A DNA stretch of 64,000 bases, from assembly GCA_963082875.1 (NCBI GenBank), contig OY720097.1, positions 7,076,501 to 7,140,500 on the forward strand, written 5' to 3'. The notes below the pieces were generated by a model that did not search any database, was not told the DNA's origin, and worked only from the letters and a program-made list of their open reading frames with translations. The stretch's first letter is position 1. Each line of letters opens with the position of its first letter. Below, one piece after another: positions 15,660-27,113 of the stretch. This DNA comes from Corella eumyota. Taxonomy: Eukaryota; Chordata; Ascidiacea; Phlebobranchia; Corellidae. Position numbers and translations under genes: made by a program.

Positions 15660-16910
15660 TGTATGCAATATCATTGGCCAAAAATATCACGTGACCTAAT
15701 GAAAACCAAAATAAAAATTACCTCAAACTTTTGTTTTACTGAAAATTTTCGCGAAATGTTTTATCTTGAATGTTAGTTAGGCCAATGCGCGTCTAATAAA
15801 ATACAAAATTTTAGGTTTTAAGATTTCATAAATTTTTATTAAAAGTTTCATAATTTTTATGGATATCAATATTATTGAAAAATATTTTGTAAACACGGTA
15901 ATTGGACCTGTGCGGTTCTAACACAACAATTATTTTTTGATTTAAAATTTTTAATTTTTTTTCAAAAAAATTGTATGCAATATCATTGGCCAAAAATATC
16001 ACGTGACCTAATTAAACCCAAAATAAAAATTATCTCAAACTTTTGTTCTACTCAAAATTTTTGCAAAATGTTTTATCTTGAATGTTAGTTAGGCCAAAGC
16101 GCGCCTAATTAAATATAAAATTTCAGATTTTGAGATTTCATAAATTTTTAATAAAAGTTTCATAACTTTTATAAATATTAATATTTTCGAAAAATATTTT
16201 GTAAACACGGTATGTGGACCTGTGCGGTTCTAACACAACAATTATTTTTCGATTTAAAATTTGTTATTTTTTTTTTAAATTTGTATGCAATATCATTGGC
16301 CAAAAATATCACGTGACCTAATGAAAACCAAAATAAAAATTACCTCAAACTTTTGTTTTACTGAAAATTTTCGCGAAATGTTTTATCTTGAATGTTAGTT
16401 AGGCCAATGCGCGTCTAATAAAATACAAAATTTTAGGTTTTAAGATTTCATAAATTTTTATTAAAAGTTTCATAATTTTTATGGATATCAATATTATTGA
16501 AAAATATTTTGTAAACACGGTAATTGGACCTGTGCGGTTCTAACACAACAATTATTTTTTGATTTAAAATTTTTAATTTTTTTTCAAAAAAATTGTATGC
16601 AATATCATTGGCCAAAAATATCACGTGACCTAATTAAACCCAAAATAAAAATTATCTCAAACTTTTGTTCTACTCAAAATTTTTGCAAAATGTTTTATCT
16701 TGAATGTTAGTTAGGCCAAAGCGCGCCTAATTAAATATAAAATTTCAGATTTTGAGATTTCATAAATTTTTAATAAAAGTTTCATAACTTTTATAAATAT
16801 TAATATTTTCGAAAAATATTTTGTAAACACGGTATGTGGACCTGTGCGGTTCTAACACAACAATTATTTTTCGATTTAAAATTTGTTATTTTTTTTTTAA
16901 ATTTGTATGC
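15660..16910. repeat. Recent dimer (~622 bp) duplication inside the satellite
   Basis: The unusual variants CGGTATGTGGACC (tatgtgg at 16211 and 16833), CCTAATGAAAACC and TTATGGATATCAATATT each occur twice, 622 bp apart. The two 622-bp blocks appear almost identical by eye, pointing to a recent two-unit duplication separate from the trimer to its left. Confidence 0.8.
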
Positions 16911-19849
16911 AATATCATTGGCCAAAAATATCACGTGACCTTATTAAACCCAAAATAAAAATTATCTCAAAATTTTGTTTTACTGAAAATTTTCGCGAAA
17001 TGTTTTATCTTGAATGTTAGTTAGGCCAATGCGCGTCTAATAAAATACAAAATTTTAGATTTTGAGATTTCATAAATTTTTAATAAAAATTTCATAACTT
17101 TTATAAATATTAATATTTTCGAAAAATATTTTGTAAACACGGTAATTGGACCTGTGCGGTTCTAACACAACAATTGTTTTTCGATTTAAAATTTTTAATT
17201 TTTTTTCAAAATATTTGTATGCAATCTCATTGGCTAAAAATATTACGTGACCTAATTAAACCCAAAATAAAAATTATCTCAAACTTTTGTTCTACTCAAA
17301 ACTTTTGAAAAATGTTTCATCTTGAATGTTAGTTAGGCCAATGCGCGCCTAATTAAATATAAAATTTCAGATTTTGGGATTTCATAAATTTTTAATAAAA
17401 TTTCATAATTTTTATGAATATTAATATTTTGTAAACACGGTAATTGGACCTGTGCGGTTCTAACACAACAATTATTTTTCGATTTAAAATTTTTTTTTTA
17501 AATTTGTATGCAATATCATTGGCCAAAAATATCACGTGACCTAATTAAACCCAAAATAAAAATTACCTCAAACTTTTGTTTTACAAAAAATTTTCGCGAA
17601 ATGTTTTATCTCGAATGTTAGTTAGGCCAATGCGCGTCTAATAAAATACAAAATTTTAGGTTTTGAGATTTCATAAATTTTTAATAAAAATTTCATAACT
17701 TTTATAAATATTTATATTTTCGAAAAATATTTTGCAAACACGGTAATTGGACTTGTGCGGCTCTAACACAACAATTATTTTTTGATTTAAAATTTAAAAT
17801 TTTTTTTCAAAAAATTTGTATGTAATCTCATTGGTATGTAATCTTATTAAAAATATCACGTGACCAAATTAAACCCAAAATAAAAATTACCTCAAACTTT
17901 TGTTTTACTGAAAATTTTCGCGAAATGTTTTATCTTGATTGTTAGTTAGGCCAATGCGCGTCTTATTAAATACAAAATTTTAGGTTTTGAGATTTTATAA
18001 ATTTTTAATAAAAATTTCATAACTTTTATAAATATTAATATTTTCGAAAAATATTTTGTAAACACGGTAATTGGACCGGTTCTAACACAACAATTATTTT
18101 TCGATTTAAAATTTTTTATGTTTTTTCAAAAAATTTGTATGCAATCTCATTGGCCAAAAATATTACGTGACCTAATTAAACCCAAAATAGAAATTATCTC
18201 AAACTTTTGTTCTACTCAAAATTTTTGCAAAATGTTTTATCTTGAATGTTAGTTAGGCCAATGCGCGCCTAATTAAATATAAAATTTCAGATTTTGGGAT
18301 TTCATAAATTTTTAATAAAAGTTTCATAACTTTTATGAATATTAATATTTTCGAAAAATATTTTGTAAACACGGTAATTGGATCTGTGCGGTTCTAACAC
18401 AACAATTATTTTTCGATTTAAAAATTTTTATTTTTTTTTTAAATTTGTATGCAATATCAATTGCCAAAAATATCACGTGACCTAATTAAACCCAAAATAA
18501 AAATTACCTCAAACTTTTGTTTTACTGAAAATTTTCTCAAAATGTTTTATCTTGAATGTTAGTTAGGCCAATGCGCGTGTAATAAAATACAAAATTTTAG
18601 GTTTTGAGATTTCATAAATTTTTAATAAAAATTTCATATCTTTTATGAATATTAATATTTTCGAAAAATATTTTGTAAACACTGTAATTGGACCTGTGCG
18701 GTTCTAACACAACAGTTATTTTTCGATTTAAAATTTTTTATTTTATTTTTTTAAATTTGTATGCAATATCATTGGCCAAAAATATCACGTGACCTAATTA
18801 AACCCAAAATAAAAATTACCTCAAACTTTTGTTTTACTGAAAATTTTCGCGAAATGTTTCATTTTGAATGTTAGTTAGGCAAATGCGCGTCTAATAAAAT
18901 ACAAAATTTTAGGTTTTGAGATTTCACAAATTTTTAATAAAAATTTCATAACTTTTATAAATATTAATTTTTTCGAAAAATATTTTGTAAACACGGTAAT
19001 TGGACCTGTGCGGTTCTAACACAACAATTATTTTTCGATTTAAAATTTTTTATTTCATTTTTTTAAATTTGTATGCAATATCATTGGCCAAAAATATCAC
19101 GTGACCTAATTAAACCCAAAATAAAAATTACCTCAAACTTTTGTTTTACTGAAAATTTTCGCGAAATGTTTTATCTTGAATGTTAGTTAGGCCAATGCGC
19201 ATCTAATAAAATACAAAATTTTAGGTTTTGAGATTTCATAAATTTTTAATAAAAATTTCATAACTTTTATAAATATTAATATTTTCGAAAAAATATTTTG
19301 TAAACACGGTAATTGGACCTGTGCGGTTCTAACATAACAATTATTTTTCGATTTAAAATTTTTTATTTTTTTTCAAAAAATTTGTATGCAATATCATTGG
19401 CCAAAAATATCACGTGACCTAATTAAACCCAAAATAAAAATTACTTCAAACTTTTTTTTTACTGAAAATATTCGTGAAATGTTCAATCTTGAATGTTAGT
19501 TAGGCCAATGCGCGCCTAATTAAATATAAAATTTAAAGTTTTGAGATTTTGTCAATTTTTAATAAAAGTTTCATAACTTTTATGAATGTTAATATTTTTG
19601 AAAAATATTATGTAAACATTATAACAAGACCTACGGTTCTAACAGAACAATTATTTTTTGATTTAAAAGTTTTTATTTTTTTAATTTGTATGCAATATTA
19701 TTGGCCAAAAATATCACGTGACCAAATTAAACCCAAGAAATTTTCGAAAACAATTAAAAAAAGACAAAAATATGAGCATTTTTTTATTTCACGTACATAG
19801 AATCGTTCGCGTGACCTTTTGACCTATCAAAACTGTATACTTAGCTCGA

Positions 19850-19882
19850 CCAATGATCATACAAGGGTTGTATGATCATTGG
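19850..19882. repeat. Perfect 14-bp inverted repeat (hairpin), 5-bp loop
   Basis: CCAATGATCATACA at 19850-19863 pairs with TGTATGATCATTGG at 19869-19882 around AGGGT. It sits about 100 bp past the satellite edge, and a GCTCGACC motif is present on both sides. No terminator role is expected in this genome. It may be a fold-back left by a mobile element or by replication slippage. Confidence 0.8.
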
Positions 19883-20109
19883 CTCGACCAAAAACATTTT
19901 TTTGCCGCAAAACTTAAAATTTTATAGTTATTTAGAATTGTAATGACGTTACTAAGATTCAAGATAAAGAAAGTTTTTCAAAAGGTCAAAAGAACAAAAA
20001 TTTGAGCACTTTTTTTCTTTGCGTATTCATAACATAAATTTTTTTTATATTACAGGTCGTGACTATAGCTATGCGTGAAAAAAAAAATGAAAAAAAAATT
20101 ATTTTCAAT

Positions 20110-20184
20110 GGGAAAGCTGAGTTTCGAACCTTAGAATTTGCTACTTACAACGTATGGCATTACGCGTTGAGCTACCGGACTCGA
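20110..20184 (-). repeat. tRNA-like sequence (tRNA pseudogene or second SINE head)
   Basis: The minus strand reads GAGTCCGGTAGCTCAACGCG with a box A-like TAGCTCAACGCG, and further on GGTTCGAAACTC, a good box B. Spacing is tRNA-like (about 70 nt), but the two ends do not pair into an acceptor stem, so a working tRNA is unlikely. Confidence 0.4.
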
Positions 20185-20293
20185 TATATAAGCGTTACTT
20201 ATTTATATACATATGTTTGCAAGAGACTTTCGATAATAAAAAAATATTATGATCAATTTTATTAAACAAAAATGATTTCATAAAGTTGAACAA

Positions 20294-20588
20294 CCGGCAG
20301 CGTGGTGTAGTGGTAAGAACACTTGCTACACCACATATGAGGTCGAGGGTACAATCCCCACTGATCTCATGCTGTAGCGTCCTTGAGTAAGGTGCTATAA
20401 ACGGTGTGGACTCCTGCTGAGCCAGCACTTGATCAGCAGTATAATTATCGCGCATTTATAATCTATATTATCCCAAACTGCAACAAGCAACTCGAGACTG
20501 GGTCGGAGTAACTGATGTTACTCTATGTTTAAGTCGCGCATTCGACTTTCCCACATCGAGGATAAAGATATATACAAAAAAAAAAAAA
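20294..20588 (+). mobile_element. Full-length tRNA-derived SINE
   Basis: Starts CCGGCAGCGTGGTGTAGTGG (box A region) and continues to GGTCGAGGGTACAATCCCC (box B region), followed by a roughly 200-bp body (GAGCCAGCACTTGATCAGCA, GACTGGGTCGGAGTAACTGA, CCCACATCGAGGATAAA) and a poly(A) tail at 20575-20588. The same sequence recurs on the minus strand at 49100-49375 and 51291-51579, and as older pieces elsewhere in the window, proving a dispersed family. Ciona is known to carry a tRNA-derived composite SINE (Cics-1, from memory); identity with it was not checked. It would be moved by a LINE reverse transcriptase supplied in trans. Confidence 0.9.
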
Positions 20589-21823
20589 CGATGTTGTTAT
20601 GTGTTGTAATGATCAATACTGCCTGTAAAACAAAAAATATATTTAATAAAATATTACATAACGTAATTTGAAAACTTAAATTACAGGCGATATATGAATA
20701 TAAACTGTATACGTAATATAAAAATGATGTAATTTTTGTTCTGTTCAATATTTTTTGAATTTTTTTTTATCTTAGGTGTTCTTTTGAGTGTTTTAACATA
20801 AATATAATCTCAAGTTAAAGTAACGACATCCAACTATTTTGAAGTACTTTAAAAATAAAATTTTACTATGATTGTTTAAGCCAAACACATTTTAAAAGTT
20901 AAAGCAAACGAGCCTAAAACCTAAAAGTAATCAACAAATTAAATTTATTTAAACTTGATAAACGCAGAAATAAAGTTTTGTGATCGTCAGTAGAGATATA
21001 ACAATATTAGAGATATAACAAGACACTTTGGCACGAAGAAATACTTTTGTAAACAGTTAATATTAATAACATGTTAAAACTATGAATTTAACTTCGTCAT
21101 TTTTAGGTTGCACTTGATGAACTTCTTTTGTTAACCTTCCAACTATTTACGTGAAAGCGAGAAAAACCTAATCAAAAAGAAAAAAAAAATTACAATTTTC
21201 TTTTAGACGCTTCGGGGAACTCCCCGATTTCTGTTTTTATTTATCACGCTCGGATGGTTTTAGATGTAAATTGCTTTATCCTCGATTATATAATATTTCA
21301 TGTTAATTAATATTTTACATTTTTAAATATAAATTGAATCACAATGTATGTAACAAATTTTTGTTCTTAATAAGTTATTATTTTTTTGTCTTAATCAAAA
21401 AATTTAAATACAGTTAAATATTTCAAGTTTTCTTAAAAATTTACAAAAATTATCATTAGTTAACCAACTTTGATATATTGTTATTACTACATAAATATTT
21501 ATTTTTTGGGATGTATTTATTTAGATTCCCATACTAAATCAAATACTTTAAAGCTCTTAAACTTGATACACTATCGAACACATCAAACAATCATTTAAAT
21601 TTCTTAAATTTAAAAATAAATATCTATTTAATTTTTAACTTTTTTAGTTTTTAAAAAAATGCTAAATTATGTATTTAACTGAATGTTAAAAATTCAGTTA
21701 ACTTTAAGATAACAAAAAAATAGTTTTTAAAACTTAAATATGTTTTAAATCATTTTTTTTAATTTAACTGTAAAACAATTTTTTAATTTAATTATTTTTT
21801 TATTTTAATTTACTATTGAACCC
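20589..21823. other. AT-rich DNA, no gene seen
   Basis: Long A and T runs only. Small ORFs here carry no recognisable protein signature. Confidence 0.5.
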
Positions 21824-21979
21824 TTATTATGGTTCGAAATCTTAGATTTCGAAACATATTGTTATTGTCAGTGTATTTATTATGGTTCGAAATCTTAGAT
21901 TTCAAAACATATTGTTATTGTCAATATTATTATTATTATGGTTCAAAATCTTAGATTTCGAAACATATTGTTATTGTCC
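21824..21979. repeat. Three tandem copies of a 53-56 bp palindrome-bearing repeat
   Basis: TTATTATGGTTCGAAATC is followed by TTAGATTTCGAAACATATTG three times, landmark starts at 21831, 21884 and 21940. GAAATCTTAGATTTC inside each copy is close to a perfect palindrome. Confidence 0.85.
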
Positions 21980-24620
21980 GTATTTTTATTATTTTTATTC
22001 TTACTAATCCAAATTTTGAAATCGAATAACTTTTGATTTTGTGTAAATAAATTTTTAAAATTAAAGTATGTTGTTTATTATCATATTGTGTTCCAATCCT
22101 CCTATTTTGATAATTTAAATATTATTAATTAGTAATTAATAGGTGTTTGTTTATTAAAATTTAGGGATTGTTATTAGGTTTTCTAATTTTGGTCAGTTAT
22201 ATATCATAATATTAATAACTCGAAAATGGAATAAAAATTCAATTTTTGTTTGTTTATTATATTTAAATTCTTGTTTGTTTATTAAAAGTTAAAGTTTGAT
22301 ATTAACCATTCAAAATGTAGTATAATGTATTTCATAATATTACTAAATAAAAAACAAATTTAAAAAATAATTTTTGTTTGTTTATTATATTTAAATGCTT
22401 GTTTATTTATTAAAAATCAAAAATCCTTTTTAAGCATTCAAAACTTTGTGTAATGTATATTCTGATATTAACAACTTAAAATTGGGTTAAAAAAGTAATT
22501 TTTGTTTGTTAAGTATATTTAATTAATTGTTTGTTGATTGAAAAATTAAAGATTAATATTTTAAAATTTTTAAAATAATTTTGTTCTGAAATTTCCTTAG
22601 TCCAACAATTAAATACGTAACATTTGATTTATTAATTTAATTAGGATTCTTAATTAAGTAATGTTTATGCATAAATTTATTTATTAATACAGATTAATTT
22701 TAAAAATAATTAAATGATTTCGAACCATATTTTATTTATTAAATAAATCTAGTTATTATTATTATTAATCTTTTCCAGTGTCTTATAAGCTGTAAATTTT
22801 GAGTCAACCTAACTTTTGTTTGTGAACATTTACAGTTTTGAAATTTTAGTATGTTGTTTATTATCAGATTGTGTTTTCATTCTCCTATTTACAACATTTA
22901 ATTATTACTAATTACTAATTAATAGGTGTTTATTTAATAAAATTTAAAAATCGTTATTTATTTTTTAAATCTTGGCCATTTGTATACCATGATATTGGTA
23001 ACTCAAAAATGAATTAAAATTATAATTTTTATTACTCATTACTAATTAATAGGTGTTTATTTATTAAAATTTAAAGATTGTTATTTATTTTTTTAAATCT
23101 TAGCCATTTGTATATCATGATATTGGTAACTCAAAACTGAATTAAAATTTTAACTTTTCACTAATTACTAATTAATAGGTGTTTGTTTATTAAAATTTAA
23201 AGGTTGTTATTAATTTTTTTTAATCTTGGTCAATTGTATATCATGATATTACTAACTCAAAAATGAATTAAAATTAAAATTTTTATTACTAACTACTTAT
23301 TAATAGGTGTTTGTTTATTAAAATTTAAAGATTGTTATTAGGTTTTTAAATTTTGGTCGGTTATATCTTATAATATTTATAATTTGAAGATAATTAAAAA
23401 ATAATTCTTGTTTGTTTGTTATATTTAAATGCTGGTTTGTTTATTAAAAATCAAAGGTATGTAATATTCTTGGTTAATGTTTATGCATATATTTTTTTAT
23501 TTATAAAATTTTATGTTAAAAGTAATCAAATAATTTCGAACCATATTTTATTTATCAAATAAATCTAGTTATTATTTTTATTTTTATTCTTACTAATCCG
23601 AATTTTGAAATCAAATAACTTTTGTTTTTGTGTATATAAATTTTTAAAATTTTAGTATGTTGCTTATTATCATATCGTGTTTCAATCCTCCTATTTTGAT
23701 AAATTAAATATTATTAATTAGTAATTAATAGGTGTTTGTTTATTAAAACTTAGAGATCGTTATTAAGTTTTCAAATTTTGGTCAGTTATATATCATAATA
23801 TTAATAACTCGAAAATGGATTAAAAATTTAATTTTTGTTTGTTTATTATATTTAAATTCTTGTATTTTTATTAAAAATTAAAGTTTGATATTCAGCATTT
23901 AAAATGTAATATAATGTATTTTATGATAATAGTAATTAAAATACATGTTTAAAAAATAATTTTTGTTTGTTTATTTTATTTAAATGCTTGTTTATTTATT
24001 AAAAATCAAAAATCAATTTTGGGAATTTAAAATTTAGTAAAATGTATATCTTGATACTAACAACATAAAACTGGGTTTAATTAATTTTATTTGTATAATA
24101 TATATAAATGCTTGTTTGTTTATTAAAAATCAAAGTTATGTAATATTCTTAGTTAAGGTGTAATTATTTTTTTTTTATAAAATAACAAATCAGTGTGAGT
24201 TTAACGCTTGAATAATTTAATAGCGTTCTGGTCGCCGTCAAAAATCGTCCTTTTCGCTGTCCATTAAAGTAAAATATATTGGTTGAAAATTTAAGTAAAA
24301 TGTTAAAGTATAAGTAAAAAATGTGTAAATTTTTTTTTAATTGTTTTGTTATTATTATATTTTAATACTCGTTTGATTACCAAAAATTAGGATCGGTATT
24401 TTGCTTTTAAATTTAGTTTACTTTTATATTACAATATCAATGAATGCGTGTTCGTTTGTTAAAATTAGGTTTAAATTAAAAAAAGTTAATATTTAAATTT
24501 ATAATTTATTTAATAAACCTACTAAATAAATTATATTTATAAAAAAAATCAAACGATTTCGAACCATATTTTATTTATCAAATAAATCTAGTTTAATTAC
24601 TAGTTTTATTTTGTTCTCTA
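21980..24620. repeat. AT-rich composite repeat field
   Basis: Built from related modules. A 126-128 bp tandem repeat centred on TAATTAATAGGTGTTT has aatagg landmarks at 22921, 23048, 23174 and 23302. A longer module around 21990-22280 returns at 23580-23870, about 1.59 kb away, with matching order (TCCTCCTATTTTGATAA, GGTCAGTTATATATCATAAT, ATTAATAACTCGAAAATGG). The module CGAACCATATTTTATTTAT occurs at 22721, 23538 and about 24560, and once more far away at 36771. No ORF or terminal inverted repeats were found, so the origin (non-autonomous element or slippage) is open. Confidence 0.75.
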
Positions 24621-25194
24621 TTTTTAATTAAATAAATAACTTGTTTCTTTTTGCCTACGGTTGTTGTACTTTTCTGCACGTGTTTGTTATGTCATTGTTT
24701 TGATTTTTTGCCAAATTTATTTGATTTAAAATTCAATAATAAAATTGAATAAACTTTAAAGTATTTAAAAATTATATTTTTATTTATTAATTTGTTTATT
24801 TTATTTAACAAATTAGTAATTTATATGTGTAATGTAGAACATTATAAAATCCACATCGAGGATAAAATAAAATTAAAATTATTAATTGGAAACACTAAAC
24901 ATGCACGTTTGTTGTTGTTGTTGTTTATAATTGAAGTTTATAATTGTTGATGTTTATAATTGAAAAACAACTTGTTATTTCTATGCAGTATTATCTTAAA
25001 TAAAAACGTTTTATGCTAGCTAAAGTACTTTAGAAAGGTCTACAATTAGCTATTTCTGATTTGACACAATAAGCCTCTTCTTTTAGGTAAGGATTGTGTT
25101 TGGCCCATTTATAATAAAGTACTTCCAATTTTATTTATATTTATTTTTGATGTGAAAAAGTCATCTTTAAAAACCTAAACATAAAAAGTTTTGT
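24621..25194. other. AT-rich spacer with a SINE tail fragment
   Basis: Nothing gene-like. CCACATCGAGGATAAA at 24851-24866 matches the 3' end of the SINE body in plus orientation, so a very short SINE remnant lies here. A GTT-rich microsatellite is at about 24908-24925. Confidence 0.5.
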
Positions 25195-25397
25195 TACCCT
25201 GACCCAGTCTTTAGTTGCCATTGGAAGTTTAAAATACAAATTGCCTGATAATTTAACCCGTGGTTGGATGTTGAACTTAGCGGGACTTTATACTATGTGT
25301 CTGTTAATAACACTTTAGTTAAGGCTGCTATAAAATGATAGCAGTGAAAATCAAACCGGGAACCGCAAAAAGTTTAGTGTTCTAACCACTTACCAAC
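25195..25397 (-). mobile_element. Old, diverged copy of the tRNA SINE
   Basis: The plus strand shows GACCCAGTCT-TAGTTGCC, ATTGCCTGATAATT, a degraded middle, then ATAGCAGTG and a box B-like AAAATCAAACC, ending TAACCACTTACCAACC. The order matches the reverse complement of the full SINE (compare 49190-49375), but with many differences, so this is an older insertion. Confidence 0.7.
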
Positions 25398-25475
25398 CTT
25401 AGTACTTGATATATCAGATGCTTAGTAAAAGTAGGTAAAAGGAAAATTATAATTTAACAATGTTGTTTATTTCAG

Positions 25476-25729
25476 GGTCAAACAGAGCATGTGTTGTCCA
25501 AGTGGCATGAACACTCTAATGTTAGCGATGAAAACCTGAAAAATCCTATGATCCATCTGGCACTGTTGTCCAGGCAACCATGCAAGAAATGACCATCTCT
25601 AGAATGCCATGTTTAAAAATACCAGCCTGTAGTTCTTTAACAGAGATAATAAATACACATAGAGTAAACCAAGGACCAAAATGGCAGAGTTCAATATTCG
25701 TCGGTAAGGGACGACCAAAAGCTCAATGA
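25476..25729 (+). pseudogene. Orphan exon-like ORF, function unknown
   Basis: A good acceptor, TTGTTTATTTCAG, ends at 25475. It is followed by an open frame beginning GQTEHVLSKWHEH that stops at 25592. A second, overlapping frame is open from 25532 to TGA at 25727-25729 and contains the protein-like text THRVNQGPKWQSS then IFVGKGRPKAQ. The two frames overlap at about 25532-25592. Together they look like the last exon of a gene with a frame disruption, or a partial gene copy. An AATAAA follows at about 25965. No upstream exon was found before the repeat field. I do not recognise the protein family. It could also be chance, since minus-strand ORFs overlap it. Confidence 0.3.
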
Positions 25730-27036
25730 TTTTTTGTTCACCACAAACATGTTTATAAAAAGCACGTTTCCCTCTCTTTTTAAAAAGCATCAGTAAAGTG
25801 TAAAAAACTTATACAACTTAAAATAACTTATTTTGCAAATTTCTAAATTACATTGCCTAACTACATTTATCTGTTATTTTTGCACAACTTTATTCAATGT
25901 TGTAGCTGTATGGAGTAAATTTATGAATGGTTTTCTGTAAAAAGCATAATGCTGAGTGCTGATAAATAAAAATAACATTAAAAAACTTCCTATGAAAATT
26001 TTTTGATTTCTTACTTCAGAAATTTAAAACCGAAAGTTATATATATTAAATCTTTTTATTTAATTTATTCTTATTTGTTTTAGTGTTTAAATTAAAATAG
26101 TTCAATTGTATTATGCTAAATTATATATATATACATATTGTGTGTAAAAATCTATAGTTAAAATTAATTAACAGGAGTAAAACAATTTTATTGAGAATTT
26201 TACTTAAGAAAACAATTTTACTTATCTTTTTGTAAATATTTTAAAATAACAAATTTTGTAGTAAAGTTGTAAATTTCAATGCAGAACAACTTTTGTTAGA
26301 TGATATTAATTAATTAGTTTTATTGGCTATATTTTTGAATTGATTTGAAAACCTAACAATAATGTTTAATACTGTTTTGCTTTTAATCATGAATGTGATT
26401 TGGTCCATGATATTTTGTTAATTGTATATGTAAAAAAATAAAAAACAACAATTAAATGAATTTTGCCAGTCTTTTTAAGTTAATATTGACCTATCAGAAT
26501 GACAAGAATTTTTTCAAAAAAAAACTCAGGTTTAAATTTTTTTGTATTCTTTAATACTAAAGAATAGTTACTGTTTATAACTCCCAATAATTGCAAAGAG
26601 TATTCAACTTGTTAAATTTTATTTTTTTTAATTTAAATTTTTTCATAAATCACAAATAAATTTCCCTTATATTTTATTGTAACATTACCAGCTTTACATA
26701 ACTGGCTTTTAACAAAAAGAGGAACAAATAAATTAAAACATTTACTAACAATAATTTAAAAATTATTAACAATTGTGAGTACATAATCTTATATATATAT
26801 ATATGATAAAGTTAAGCGGTCATAATATTTATGTATGTCCATAACTTCCATATGCGGTGAAAGTGTAATTATCACAGGCAAATATTAGGTAAAATTTGCA
26901 ACCATATTATGACAATTAAAATGCCGACCGTGGAACAGACTATTATGGTTGTACAAAATAATTGTTAAATGATTATTTTTTGTGTTTATAAATATTTAAG
27001 TAGGTAATGTTTTACAATTAAGGGTAAAAATTGTAT
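25730..27036. other. AT-rich intergenic DNA
   Basis: No gene recognised. A short (TA)n run lies near 26790-26805. Confidence 0.5.
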
Positions 27037-27113
27037 GACCTGGTTTTGATAATCATTTTTTGGGAAAAAGGCCAATTTTAAAATTACTGTTTTGTTAAAA
27101 TCAAAACCAGGTC
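27037..27113. repeat. 14-bp perfect inverted repeat with 49-bp loop
   Basis: GACCTGGTTTTGAT at 27037-27050 is the exact reverse complement of ATCAAAACCAGGTC at 27100-27113. It may be a small fold-back or MITE-like element; no target-site duplication was obvious. Confidence 0.65.

Larger units (their letters stand above)
12780..19742. repeat. Tandem satellite array, ~22 units of 311-312 bp
   Basis: The landmark GGACCTGTGC(A/G)GTTC recurs at about 13411, 13722, 14034, 14346, 14658, 14970, 15282, 15594, 15906 and on to about 19316 at 311-312 bp spacing, with more diverged units at both ends (near 13097 and 19629). Each unit carries GCCAAAAATATCACGTGACC, GTTAGTTAGGCCAATGCGCG, a TTTCGCGAAA-type palindrome and AATATTTTCGAAAAATATT. 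Central units look nearly identical and edge units more diverged, as expected for an array homogenised by unequal exchange. Short ORFs inside it repeat with the unit and show no sign of being real genes. Units contain CACGTG (E-box/USF-MYC type) in most copies; the 13722 and 14658 units have CATGTG instead. Confidence 0.95.

Noticed and set aside
20294-20370. Considered as a working tRNA gene
   Set aside because: Box A and B are present, but the sequence is followed by a shared body and poly(A) and recurs at many sites, so it is a SINE head.
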